Part shown: in pieces, positions 26,554 to 35,237 of the stretch
Layout of the letters: each line of letters starts with the position of its first letter
Position numbering within the stretch: the stretch's first letter is position 1
Assembly (NCBI GenBank): GCA_964419255.1
Contig: CAYQOU010000004.1
Location: 1-64,000, forward strand
Length of the DNA stretch: 64,000 nt
Direction of reading: 5' to 3'
Source of the DNA: CAZPHU01 sp964419255
GTDB lineage: Bacteria > Fibrobacterota > Chitinivibrionia > Chitinivibrionales > CAYFVL01
Notes under the pieces: generated by a model
The model's input: only the letters and a program-made list of their open reading frames with translations
What the model was told of the DNA's origin: nothing
Database searches by the model: none
Translations under genes and position numbers: made by a program

Positions 26554-27252
26554 CTAGAGCTCCGGCGAATCCTCATCCAGATCGACCAGCCCGCATGCAA
26601 CCGCTCTGTCACAGATGTAGGCTATCTGCTGATCCAGAGTCAGATCTGTAGTATCGACCTCCTCGGCCCCCTCGGCTTTTCGCAGAGGACTATTTTCCCG
26701 TGTACTGTCTTTTCGATCCCGCTGCTTTATATCGGCGATAATCTCTTCCAGACTCTTTTTTTCACCTAATGCCTCGAAATCCTTCATCCGACGCTTTGCT
26801 CGCTGCTCCACCGATGCAACCATATAAAACTTGAGCATTGCCCGTGGAAAAACCACCGTCCCGATATCCCGCCCCTCAGCTACAGCAGGCCGGGATTCCA
26901 CAATCGCACGCTGCTGGGCAACAAGCGCCTCCCGCACAATGGCGGGCGCACAATAATCGGACACATGACGGGTCACCTTGTCGCTGCGTATCGCCTCGGA
27001 TACATCCTCCCCGTCCATCAGAAGCTTCACATCGGGAGGCATACCCGCGAAACGAAGGTTGGTCTCGGCAACCACCCTGCCCAAAGCCTCGTTATCGGCT
27101 GCAGAAACTCCCTGACGAAGACACTTAAGCGTGATCGCACGATACATCGCGCCGGTATCCAGGTACAAAATAGCAAGCCGCTGTGCTACCGCACGCGCGG
27201 TGGAACTCTTTCCGCTTCCCGCCGGGCCGTCAATTGCAATGACTCTCTGCAC
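26554..27252 (-). CDS. cmk: cytidylate kinase
   Basis: A 232-residue NMP kinase phosphorylating CMP/dCMP. The P-loop IAIDGPAGSGKSSTA lies at about 5-19, LYLDTGAMYRAI at 30-41, and the CMP-binding EGRDIGTVVFPRA near 128-140. GTG at 27252 is chosen, with AGAGGA just upstream and family homology starting directly after it; the frame extends to a TTG at 27282. It precedes rpsA on the same strand with a 167-bp gap, so the two are probably co-transcribed. Confidence 0.95.
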   Translation of the reverse strand: MQRVIAIDGPAGSGKSSTARAVAQRLAILYLDTGAMYRAITLKCLRQGVSAADNEALGRVVAETNLRFAGMPPDVKLLMDGEDVSEAIRSDKVTRHVSDYCAPAIVREALVAQQRAIVESRPAVAEGRDIGTVVFPRAMLKFYMVASVEQRAKRRMKDFEALGEKKSLEEIIADIKQRDRKDSTRENSPLRKAEGAEEVDTTDLTLDQQIAYICDRAVACGLVDLDEDSPEL

Positions 27253-27832
27253 GTGTCCTCTTCCGACATGAATAATTCGCAAATTTATTAAATATAGAAC
27301 AAGTCGTTAGATCGAGTCAAACAAGAATTGTCCTATACATAATAAAGCGGTTTGAAACCGCTTTTTCGACCAGCAGGCTTTAAGCAGCAAAAGTCATGCT
27401 GTGATCGGGGTTAAAAAAATTAATCGCTGTCATAGTAGAACATTTCCCGCGGTGTTTGTTATCTCAAATGAAGCGGAAGCGTCTGTTGCCGGCAGAAGGC
27501 TCAAAATCACTCCCGAATCGATCCGCTCCAAAACAAAGCCGGATAATATTCACCCGCGCAGAATACGGGAACATGGCCGGGACCAACCATCTGCATAAGA
27601 GTAGCCTCTCAAAATCCGTACGGCTGATGTTACGAAAACTCTGTCAGGATAGTCGCCGGTGGGGTATGATGAGTTTGAATCAGTTTGACCATGTGAGACA
27701 AAACAGGTAGGGTGTTGCAGTATTGAGCAAGGCTCTGCCGTTTTATTACAAAGTACCGCGAACCGGCTTTTGTATGAATCGAGCAGGTGATGAGGATGAG
27801 TGATCAACTCAGCCTCATCGCCCTGCACCAAT
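27253..27832. other. gene-poor region between cmk and the xylanase gene
   Basis: About 580 bp. A plus-strand stretch (about 27450-27598) reads VFVISNEAEASVAGRRLKIT onwards to a stop, but has no RBS and no family match, so it is not called. A promoter for cmk must lie in the right-hand part of 27253-27400. No RNA gene seen. Confidence 0.4.
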
Positions 27833-27861
27833 AAAAAAAGGGCGCGCCATCGCACGCCCTT
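27833..27861 (-). terminator. Rho-independent terminator after the xylanase gene
   Basis: On the minus strand AAGGGCG pairs with CGCCCTT around a GC-rich interior, followed by a run of seven T. It starts 28 bp after the xylanase stop. Confidence 0.85.
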
Positions 27862-27888
27862 GACACATTGACAATATATAGCCTGAAT

Positions 27889-29619
27889 CTATTTCGTAAG
27901 ATCAACAGTTGCAGAGGGGTTTTTGCTGCTCAGCACTACTTCCACCGGCTCTTTCTTTCCTTTAACATGTATTCTATAGGTTCCATAAAATCCCCGAAAC
28001 GCATGTTTTCCGTCTTCGACTTTTGCTTCTCCATCGGTACTCCAGTGATTGTGTATCAGATTGTAAATGGTATCGGCCACCGGCTTTGCGTTCCAGTCGC
28101 TGTCGTACCAGCCGCACTGTCTCTTCCAGATACGTTCCTCCCAGAATCCCCAGATCAGAAGCCCCTCCACTGCGGGGTGGCTAAATGCAGTGCGAAACAT
28201 CTCGGCATACTCCTGAGCCATCTCCTGCTCACCCATTCCCGCCTGCGCAACATCGATATCAAACTCGGTGATCTTTATCGGCAGGCCGAGCTCGGCCATG
28301 TAATTGAGCTTGCTTGCCACTTCCAGCGGCTCAACAGGGCCACTAAAATGCCCCTGTACGCCGATACCATCCACCGGAACACCATTATCCAAAAGACGCT
28401 GAATCAGATCACGATACGCCTTTGCATCCATGCCTGAAATGATCGAATACTCGTTGATATACAGCTTCGCATCCGGATCCGCCCGGCGGGCCCACACAAA
28501 GGCACTGTCCAGGATATCATCACCCAGCCTATTAAAAAGCGCCGTCTCATGCACCGGCTCGTTCCATACATCATACTCCGGTATCCGTCCCTTATAGTAG
28601 CTTACATCACGGGTGATTCTGTCCCTGATTGCATTGACAAGAAATGCATCATCCTTGAGCCGTGCCCAGTGCTGATCATAATTGTACTTCTCTATTCCCC
28701 ACACAAGCGCGTGACCACGAATCGGAAAGCCTTTCTCCTCACTCCACCTCAGGTACTGCTCCACATCCTCGTGTTTTGGTTTCCCCTCAACCCTTTCAAA
28801 CTCCTCCCATTTGAGTGCATTCTCGAACACCCCCGCATTGAAATGTTTCTCAAATGTTTTCTTGTACTGCTTATCGTCCTTGTTGCCATGAAGGTTGAGG
28901 CAGCTGCCCCACTCAAACTCATGCGACTCATGCTCGTATGTCAATTTGCCGGCGTAAGGTTTACCATTTTTGTCTATGATAGTGATTGACAGATCCCCTT
29001 TGCGAAGAGAATCTATGCGCTGCTCGGCCTTCTCGTACCAGTCGGAAGACACATCCTTGAGGTCAAACTCGCCGGCCTTCTTCATCGATATGTCATCGAT
29101 ATAGTACACCCCAGGATGGTGCGCCCCCTGAAAAGCCAGTTGAATGTCGGTTGTGGTATAGGGCGCGGTGAAATTCATAGTACATTTGGTCCAAGCCGTA
29201 TCGGCTGTAAACGTCTTTCCGGAATAGTAGGACCAGGGCGGTGAGCCTTTGACAAAGACAACTTCAATTGGTGCCGGAGCCTTCTCCCGCCTCACCCAGA
29301 ATGTCAGCTCATACACCTCGTTTTTTCTGATGTTAAAGCCCTTGCGCTGAAGCTGCACCAGCCAGTTGTCTTTGGCTTTTCTAAGTACCTCCATACGCAC
29401 GGATGACTTGCCTCCATGGGCGCTTTTTTCACTGACAGAAACCGTTCCCAGAGACGGATTTTCCTCCCAGTGCCCAAAGGGTGACATTCCTTTTTCGAAG
29501 CTGCCATCTCCCAGAATATTGGAAGAGATCCCACGCCCCTGACCCATACCCGCAACCGATACCACCAGTAGAAAGACACCAACAGTGACAATCTTTTTGT
29601 AGACCCCTGTTTTATTCAT
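27889..29619 (-). CDS. secreted endo-1,4-beta-xylanase, CBM4/9-like plus GH10
   Basis: A 576-residue secreted enzyme cutting xylan backbone. Signal peptide at 1-27 (YKKIVTVGVFLLVVSVAG, cleavage near MGQG). Residues about 33-180 form a CBM_4_9-like carbohydrate-binding module (GDGSFEKGMSPFGHWEENP ... VYYIDDISM). The GH10 barrel (about 225-545) has FEWGSCLN, GHALVWG, the acid/base Glu354 in YDVWNEP and nucleophile Glu452 in ITEFDI, then WGFWEERIW. ATG at 29619 is chosen since the signal peptide starts there; AGGAG lies 11-12 bases upstream. It is monocistronic, with a 5' hairpin and a 3' terminator. Confidence 0.95.
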   Translation of the reverse strand: MNKTGVYKKIVTVGVFLLVVSVAGMGQGRGISSNILGDGSFEKGMSPFGHWEENPSLGTVSVSEKSAHGGKSSVRMEVLRKAKDNWLVQLQRKGFNIRKNEVYELTFWVRREKAPAPIEVVFVKGSPPWSYYSGKTFTADTAWTKCTMNFTAPYTTTDIQLAFQGAHHPGVYYIDDISMKKAGEFDLKDVSSDWYEKAEQRIDSLRKGDLSITIIDKNGKPYAGKLTYEHESHEFEWGSCLNLHGNKDDKQYKKTFEKHFNAGVFENALKWEEFERVEGKPKHEDVEQYLRWSEEKGFPIRGHALVWGIEKYNYDQHWARLKDDAFLVNAIRDRITRDVSYYKGRIPEYDVWNEPVHETALFNRLGDDILDSAFVWARRADPDAKLYINEYSIISGMDAKAYRDLIQRLLDNGVPVDGIGVQGHFSGPVEPLEVASKLNYMAELGLPIKITEFDIDVAQAGMGEQEMAQEYAEMFRTAFSHPAVEGLLIWGFWEERIWKRQCGWYDSDWNAKPVADTIYNLIHNHWSTDGEAKVEDGKHAFRGFYGTYRIHVKGKKEPVEVVLSSKNPSATVDLTK

Positions 29620-29667
29620 ATTCACAACAACTCCTGTTCTGCAGCAATAATGAAAGTGAACATTTAG

Positions 29668-29724
29668 AGCCTGCATCGCACGATTCTCTTATATCGATTC
29701 GCACAAAAACGCCCGATGCAGGCT
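29668..29724. promoter_or_regulatory. hairpin upstream of the xylanase gene
   Basis: A perfect 11-bp inverted repeat (29668-29678 with 29714-29724) with a 35-nt loop, ending 49 bp before the xylanase start codon. It could be an operator palindrome or a leader hairpin. No T-run on the coding strand that would make it a clear terminator. Confidence 0.5.
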
Positions 29725-29857
29725 ATAAAAAAACATACAAGATTCTTCTTACTAAAATAAAGAGTGCGCAGTAAGCGATCGCGGGTTCAGGCATATTGTA
29801 CAGAAAATATGAAAAAACAGGCCACAGAACCCCACACTGTGCGATTCTCCATGAAGA

Positions 29858-29965
29858 TTAACTATTATCCCCGAAAGACCACCAGTTGTCCGAGTCGGTA
29901 AGCCCGCTGCCGTCAAACTCATCCGACCAAGCCCATACCCGGTTATCCGTGTTGTTTGACCGCAT
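29858..29965 (-). pseudogene. GH16-like N-terminal fragment
   Basis: The minus strand reads RVWAWSDEFDGSGLTDSDNW and stops at TAA after WSFGDNS, a 35-codon frame from ATG 29965. The pattern W-SDEFDG-G----W is the N-terminal hallmark of GH16 beta-glucanases/laminarinases. The frame ends before the catalytic ExDxxE region, and I see no continuation in the next 130 bp, so it appears to be a fragment upstream of the xylanase gene. The rest of 29725-30052 shows nothing further. It could also be chance; the match is short. Confidence 0.4.
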
Positions 29966-30052
29966 CTTGTGGCACTGCATTTGCGTAACCCACTACTTTT
30001 GTTTCATACCAGCAGGTAATAACGGATACAATCGATAAGCAGAAATCGAATC

Positions 30053-31216
30053 ATGAGAAAAAAATCATCCAATCACTCCGCAACATGCTCCCGTACGCCG
30101 GCTCACCGTCGTGCGGGCAGACGAATACGTGCGGCTTCGGCAAAAGCCTGGATTGTCATCGCCGCGGCAACCGTTGCCATCTCGATGGCCCAGCAGCCGG
30201 ATGCTCCTCCGGTGGATGTAGTGGGGTCCAGAAAAGTTGTGCGGATATTCGGGGTGAAACTGATCGGAGTGACACTGGAAAACGGTCGCAAGCTGCTTTT
30301 GACCATCGGCATCATCGTCGGCCTGTGGACGCTTAATGCGCTTTTACGTCGTGCCTTGAGTATCGGGTCGCGCTACCGGCAGGTCAGCAATGCGACGTTC
30401 TGGTCAGGTCAGGCGATTAATATCATTATCACCATTCTGATGGTGCTGAGTATTCTTTCGGTGTGGTTTGATGATCCACAGAGGCTGACGACGGCGATGG
30501 GGTTGATATCCGCCGGACTCGCCTTTGCGCTTCAGCGGGTTATCACCGCCTGGGCCGGCTACTTTGTCATCCTGCGCGGAAAAGTTTTCAACGTTGGTGA
30601 CCGTATCACGATGGGAGGAGTGCGCGGAGATGTCATTGCACTCGGCTTTACACGTACCACGGTTATGGAGATGGGGCAGCCTCCATCCGTAACGATGGCG
30701 GATCCTGCCATATGGGTGGAAGCCCGGCAGTACACGGGGCGCATAGTCACAATCACCAACGATAAAATATTCGATGAGCCGGTTTACAACTACACCCGAA
30801 ATTTCCCCTATCTATGGGAGGAGATTCACATTCCCGTCCCCTACTCGGCCAATCGCAGAAAGGCGGAGGCGATTATTCTGAACGCGGCAAGAAAACACAC
30901 GGTGCGTATCAGAGAGCTTGGTCAGCAGGATCTCGACGAGCTTCGAAGGCGCTATTTTCTGCGCACCCCCTACCTGATTCCTCGCGTATTCGTACGTATC
31001 ACCGACAACTGGCTTAATATGAGCGTGCGCTTTGTGGTCCACGAGCACGGAATCCGGGAAGTTAAAGATGCAATGAGCCGGGAGATCATTGCAGGCTTTG
31101 AACGTTCGGGCATCGAGGTCGCCTCGGCCACCCAAAATATAGTCGGCCTTCCACCGGTGAAGGTGAATATTGATGGCCGAGACGATATCCATGCAAGGTC
31201 CGGCATAGGGTTATAA
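30053..31216 (+). CDS. MscS-family mechanosensitive ion channel
   Basis: A 387-residue inner-membrane channel that opens under membrane tension. An arginine-rich N-terminal extension (about 1-30) is followed by a hydrophobic segment (33-45), two further helices (about 80-100, 118-140), the pore helix GLISAGLAFALQRVITAWAG (about 150-169), and the beta domain entry FNVGDRITMGGVRGDV. The remaining cytosolic part continues to about residue 380 with an ITNDKIFDEPVYNYTRNF motif common in MscS-like proteins. No obvious operon partner; adhE begins 340 bp downstream. Confidence 0.92.
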   Translation: MRKKSSNHSATCSRTPAHRRAGRRIRAASAKAWIVIAAATVAISMAQQPDAPPVDVVGSRKVVRIFGVKLIGVTLENGRKLLLTIGIIVGLWTLNALLRRALSIGSRYRQVSNATFWSGQAINIIITILMVLSILSVWFDDPQRLTTAMGLISAGLAFALQRVITAWAGYFVILRGKVFNVGDRITMGGVRGDVIALGFTRTTVMEMGQPPSVTMADPAIWVEARQYTGRIVTITNDKIFDEPVYNYTRNFPYLWEEIHIPVPYSANRRKAEAIILNAARKHTVRIRELGQQDLDELRRRYFLRTPYLIPRVFVRITDNWLNMSVRFVVHEHGIREVKDAMSREIIAGFERSGIEVASATQNIVGLPPVKVNIDGRDDIHARSGIGL

Positions 31217-31414
31217 ACGAAATCCCCGCGTATCGCCAGACACGTTGTACGGATCATTTCTGCACATCAGATCCTTCTGTTATTCCCCCGGCCCGGGGTA
31301 TCTACCGGCAAAATATAATTTTGCGCACCCATTTCTTCGTACCCCCTATGTCCTTATATATCAGTATTTTATCTGATGCCGACGCGGTATTATCAATCAA
31401 AACTTGAAAACTAT
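31217..31414. other. intergenic region mscS-adhE, upstream part
   Basis: No gene, RNA or clear terminator was recognised here. The promoter and repeat array of adhE occupy the remainder of the gap (31415-31515). Confidence 0.5.
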
Positions 31415-31443
31415 TTGACTCGGCCACAAAATTTTGTTATTTT
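31415..31443 (+). promoter_or_regulatory. sigma-70-like promoter of adhE
   Basis: TTGACT (31415-31420) and TATTTT (31438-31443) with a 17-bp spacer. The predicted start site would fall near 31450, inside the 14-bp repeat array, leaving a leader of about 110 nt. Confidence 0.5.
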
Positions 31444-31445
31444 AT

Positions 31446-31515
31446 TATCGATATATTTTTATCTATATATTATTATCTATATAAACATATCGATAATTTG
31501 TGAGCGATAATAAAA
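31446..31515 (+). promoter_or_regulatory. 14-nt-period tandem array upstream of adhE
   Basis: TATCGATAT, TATCTATAT, TATCTATAT and TATCGATAA begin at 31446, 31460, 31474 and 31488, exactly 14 nt apart; GAGCGATAA at 31502 keeps the phase with six of nine bases. The outer copies also form an 11-bp inverted repeat (31444-31454 with 31487-31497). It begins three bases after the -10 hexamer and ends about 40 bp before the start codon, a position suited to a repressor operator. Not a Rex box by consensus. Confidence 0.65.
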
Positions 31516-31557
31516 AACGAGTGTGGTAGACCATATACAAAGAAGGTGAGGTTTATT

Positions 31558-34185
31558 ATGGCAGAGAAGGTAAACGAGACCAAAAAAGAGACCACTGAGC
31601 TACAGGCTGCGCAAGTGGCTTTGCAGAAGTTTGAGTTTCTCGTCGAGCGCGTTGCGGCGGCTCAGGAGATCTATGCAGGCTTTTCTCAGGAGCAGGTCGA
31701 CCGGATTTTCTTTAAAGCGGCTACGGCTGCAAACCACGAGCGAATCCGTCTGGCCAGGATGGCCCACGAGGAGACCGGGATGGGAATCGTGGAGGATAAG
31801 GTCATAAAAAACCATTTTGCCTCTGAGTTTATCTACAACAAGTTCAAGAGCGAAAAGACCTGCGGTGAGATTTACGTCGATGAAGCCGCGGGGATTATCA
31901 AGGTTGCAGAGCCGTTGGGCGTTCTTGCCGGGGTTGTTCCCACCACAAACCCCACCTCGACGGCAATTTTCAAGGCTCTTCTGGCGCTGAAAACCCGCAA
32001 CGGGATTATCTTCTCTCCGCATCCCAGAGCCAGAAAATGCACCTGTGAGGCGGCTCGCGTGGTTTTAGAAGCGGCAGTCGAAGCCGGGGCCCCCGCCGAT
32101 ATCATCGGATGGATAGAAGAGCCGACGCTTGAGCTTTCCAACCGGCTGATGAGTCATCCGTCGATAAGCACCATCCTTGCCACCGGCGGACCGGGCATGG
32201 TCAAGGCGGCCTACTCCAGCGGTAAACCCGCTCTGGGTGTGGGGGCCGGAAACACCCCCGCCCTCATCGATGAAACCGCGGACATCCGTATGGCGGTAAG
32301 CTCGATTCTTATGAGTAAGACCTTTGACAACGGGATGATCTGTGCCTCGGAGCAGTCGGTGATTGCTGTCAAATCGGTGTACGAGAAGGTTAAAAAGGAA
32401 TTTGTGAATCAAGGCGCATACGTTTTGACCTCCAAGGAAAAGGAAAAGGTTGGCAAGCTGATTTTTGCTGAAGGCCGGCTCAATGCGGCGATTGTGGGCC
32501 AGAGCGCCGAGAGGATCGCCTCGCTTGCAGGAGTGAAGGTCCAGCCTCAGACGAAGGTTCTTATCGGAGAGACAGAATCGGTGGAAGCGCTGGAGCCTTT
32601 TGCCCACGAGAAGCTCTCGCCGGTGCTTGCCCTCTATTGTGCGGACAGTTTCGAGGATGCGCTTGACAAGGGCGATGCACTCATCGAGCTTGGTGGTCTG
32701 GGGCATACCAGTGCTCTGTATACGAATCCGGAGAACTCGAGAAACATTGCCGCATTCGGCGCGAAGATGAAAACCGGTCGGACACTGATCAATTCGCCGT
32801 CGAGCCACGGGGCAATCGGTGATCTGTACAATTTCAGTGTCGATCCTTCGCTTACGCTGGGATGCGGCAGCTGGGGCGGGAATTCGGTCAGCGAAAACGT
32901 CTCGCCTCTCCATCTGCTCAATGTAAAAACAATTGCCAAAAGGAAAGAGAATATGCTGTGGTTTCGGGTACCCGAGAGAACCTATTTCAAACGCGGGGCG
33001 CTTAATGTAGCACTGGATGACATCGCGGGAAAGAAGAAGGCATTTGTGGTCACCGACCGTTTTCTTGCCGAAAACGGCTACTGCGATGATCTTTATAAGA
33101 AACTGCGCAATCTGGGCATAACCTACGAGGTCTATTCCGATGTGGAACCGGATCCTACGCTGAAAACCGCTCTTGACGGTGCGCAAAAACTCCGTAATTT
33201 CGGGGCGGATGTGATCATCGCCATAGGCGGAGGATCGCCCATGGATGCGGCGAAAATCATGTGGCTTCTCTACGAACATCCGGAATCGGATTTCAAGGAT
33301 CTGGCCATGCGATTTATGGATATTCGCAAGCGTGTCTATCAGTTTCCCAAACTGGGTCACAAGGCGCTGTTTGTGGCAATCCCCACAACTTCGGGAACCG
33401 GTTCGGAGGTTACGCCGTTTGCGGTTATCACCGATGAGAAGACGGGTCAGAAGTATCCTATCGCCGACTATGAGTTGACGCCTGATATTGCGATCGTGGA
33501 TGCGGATCTGGTTAAGGATATGCCGCCAAAGCTGACTGCCTGGTCGGGTGTGGATGCCTTGACTCATGCGCTCGAGGCGATTGTCAGCACGGTGAGCACC
33601 GAATTTACCACGCCGATGGCCATGGAGGCGATACATTTGCTGTTTGACCATCTGCCCCGCGCATATCGCAGCGGAGGAAACGATATGGAGGCACGTGAGA
33701 AGGTACATCACGCATCCAGCATGGCGGGCATGGCATTCAGTAACGCATTTCTGGGAATCTGTCACTCGATGGCGCATAAGCTTGGTGCCCGTTTCAAGCT
33801 GCCGCACGGTCTTGCAAACGCGCTGCTGATCACGGAGGTGATCCGGTTCAATGCCACGGATGTGCCGACGAAGATGGGCACCTTTGCTCAGTACAAGTAC
33901 CCGGAGGCAAAGTCGCGCTATGCGCGCCTGGCGCGCTATCTGGATGTCGCAGGCAAAGACGATGATCAAAGCGTGGAGAATCTGATCGCGCATATCTCTG
34001 AGCTGAAAAACACACTCGACATCCCGGCATCCATCCGCGAGGCCGGAGTGGACGAGACCGAGTTTATGGCGGCGGTAGACAAGCTGGCCGAGGATGCCTT
34101 CGATGATCAGTGCACAGGCGCAAATCCCCGATATCCGCTAATCGGTGAGCTTAAAGAGCTTTACATTAAGGCTTATCAGGGCTAA
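31558..34185 (+). CDS. adhE: bifunctional acetaldehyde-CoA/alcohol dehydrogenase
   Basis: An 875-residue fusion that reduces acetyl-CoA to acetaldehyde and then ethanol with two NADH. The N-terminal aldehyde dehydrogenase (about 1-440) has the catalytic Cys in FDNGMICASEQSV. The C-terminal iron-dependent alcohol dehydrogenase (about 450-870) carries the NAD motif AIGGGSPMDAAKIMW and the metal-binding His in LTHALEA, FLGICHSMAHKLGARF and LPHGLANALL. Such proteins form helical spirosomes. ATG at 31558 with AGGTGAGG upstream is preferred over GTG at 31546. A central fermentation enzyme in an anaerobe. Confidence 0.97.
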   Translation: MAEKVNETKKETTELQAAQVALQKFEFLVERVAAAQEIYAGFSQEQVDRIFFKAATAANHERIRLARMAHEETGMGIVEDKVIKNHFASEFIYNKFKSEKTCGEIYVDEAAGIIKVAEPLGVLAGVVPTTNPTSTAIFKALLALKTRNGIIFSPHPRARKCTCEAARVVLEAAVEAGAPADIIGWIEEPTLELSNRLMSHPSISTILATGGPGMVKAAYSSGKPALGVGAGNTPALIDETADIRMAVSSILMSKTFDNGMICASEQSVIAVKSVYEKVKKEFVNQGAYVLTSKEKEKVGKLIFAEGRLNAAIVGQSAERIASLAGVKVQPQTKVLIGETESVEALEPFAHEKLSPVLALYCADSFEDALDKGDALIELGGLGHTSALYTNPENSRNIAAFGAKMKTGRTLINSPSSHGAIGDLYNFSVDPSLTLGCGSWGGNSVSENVSPLHLLNVKTIAKRKENMLWFRVPERTYFKRGALNVALDDIAGKKKAFVVTDRFLAENGYCDDLYKKLRNLGITYEVYSDVEPDPTLKTALDGAQKLRNFGADVIIAIGGGSPMDAAKIMWLLYEHPESDFKDLAMRFMDIRKRVYQFPKLGHKALFVAIPTTSGTGSEVTPFAVITDEKTGQKYPIADYELTPDIAIVDADLVKDMPPKLTAWSGVDALTHALEAIVSTVSTEFTTPMAMEAIHLLFDHLPRAYRSGGNDMEAREKVHHASSMAGMAFSNAFLGICHSMAHKLGARFKLPHGLANALLITEVIRFNATDVPTKMGTFAQYKYPEAKSRYARLARYLDVAGKDDDQSVENLIAHISELKNTLDIPASIREAGVDETEFMAAVDKLAEDAFDDQCTGANPRYPLIGELKELYIKAYQG

Positions 34186-34210
34186 AGCCGAAATAATCGG
34201 TTGTAACATA

Positions 34211-34255
34211 AAAAGGGTCTCCTGTACCGGTATGAGGCAGGAGACCCCTTTTTTG
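34211..34255 (+). terminator. Rho-independent terminator after adhE
   Basis: A 10-bp perfect stem (34215-34224 with 34238-34247) flanked by A and T runs, so it can act on both strands. It closes adhE on the plus strand. Confidence 0.88.
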
Positions 34256-34348
34256 TACTCGCGTCGAGGGGTTCTGTTCGCATGAGCCAAACGCATCAGG
34301 AATACCAAATAAATCCCCCCGGGCTCATACGGATTTTATACCCTGCCC

Positions 34349-34846
34349 TTATTCTGAAATGCCGGCCAGGATATCCGAAATCGGTGGATTTCCTCTTTTC
34401 GCATAGATGATTTTTCCCTCTTTATCTATTACGTAGACAGTCCGTTTATTGAAAAACAACCCGTAAGCCCGGTATTCTTTGGCAACCTTGCCCTTCTCAT
34501 CAACCAGCAGAGGAAACTGATAGTTTTGTTTTTCGGCAAATTGCCTGTGTGATTCAGCCGATCCGGGATTTACTCCGAAAACAACTGCATCCCGTTTCTG
34601 AAACGCAGAGTAATCGTCGCGTATTGCGCACAACTGCTGTGTACAGCCTGGAGTCTGATCTCCCGGATAAAATATTAAAACTACATATTTTTGTCCTTTG
34701 TAATCTTCGAGATTTATCGCTTTTCCGTTATGTGACCGCAGTGAGAAACCCGGCGCAGCATCTCCGACTGAAAGCATACCATCTTCTCCCCAACAGATCG
34801 TGGTGATTAAAAGGATAAGGAGTAATTTAAAGTTGTTCCTTTTCAT
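34349..34846 (-). CDS. exported peroxiredoxin (BCP/AhpC-TSA family)
   Basis: A 165-residue thiol peroxidase that reduces hydroperoxides. An N-terminal signal peptide (FKLLLILLITTICWG) is unusual for the mostly cytosolic BCP group and points to the periplasm. The catalytic motif YPGDQTPGCTQQLC has the peroxidatic Cys and a resolving Cys five residues later, as in atypical 2-Cys BCP proteins. Later residues FGVNPGSAESHRQFAEKQ and FPLLVDEKGKVAKEY fit the family. ATG start at 34846. Confidence 0.92.
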   Translation of the reverse strand: MKRNNFKLLLILLITTICWGEDGMLSVGDAAPGFSLRSHNGKAINLEDYKGQKYVVLIFYPGDQTPGCTQQLCAIRDDYSAFQKRDAVVFGVNPGSAESHRQFAEKQNYQFPLLVDEKGKVAKEYRAYGLFFNKRTVYVIDKEGKIIYAKRGNPPISDILAGISE

Positions 34847-34927
34847 GATTTCCTCTCATTTCAAACTCTTCTTGCTTTAAGCCGATATGCAAATGATGTG
34901 CCGACATCTGGGTCAATCTATTCGGCG

Positions 34928-35137
34928 CATATATGCTGTCGATCAGCTGCATATGTACTATTTTGTTCTGTATAAAAAACTGNNNNNNNNNNNNNNNNNN
35001 NNNNNNNNNNNNNNNNNNNNNNNNNNNNNNNNNNNNNNNNNNNNNNNNNNNNNNNNNNNNNNNNNNNNNNNNNNNNNNNNNNCATATATGCTGTCGATCA
35101 GCTGCATATGTACTATTTTGTTCTGTATAAAAAACTG
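34928..35137. other. 100-N assembly gap flanked by identical 55-bp sequences
   Basis: 34983-35082 is exactly 100 N. The 55 bases before it (34928-34982) are identical to the 55 after it (35083-35137). An overlap equal to a common assembler k-mer, joined by a fixed-size gap, suggests that the two contigs actually overlap and one copy is artificial. No gene is interrupted. The rest of 34847-35237 contains only the ribosome-binding site of the next gene. Confidence 0.9.
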
Positions 35138-35237
35138 TACGCACCGTCCAGAAAAACACTTCGGATGATTTCAGGCAGCATTGTTGCCAGCTTTTTTTCA
35201 GAGAATTACCACAAAAGAGCGGCAGGGGAGAATACAA

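Noticed and set aside
27401..27598. 65-codon plus-strand frame between cmk and the xylanase gene
   Set aside because: No RBS, no family, atypical start; noted only as unexplained.
31487..31510. Rex-binding site at adhE (TTTGTGAGCGATAA)
   Set aside because: Only one half resembles the TTGTGA half-site; the second half-site is missing.
32065..33993. 642-codon minus-strand frame
   Set aside because: Antisense shadow of adhE in a GC-biased region; no recognisable domain.
34887..35168. Frames spanning the N gap
   Set aside because: They exist only because N codons are read as open; the region is an assembly gap.
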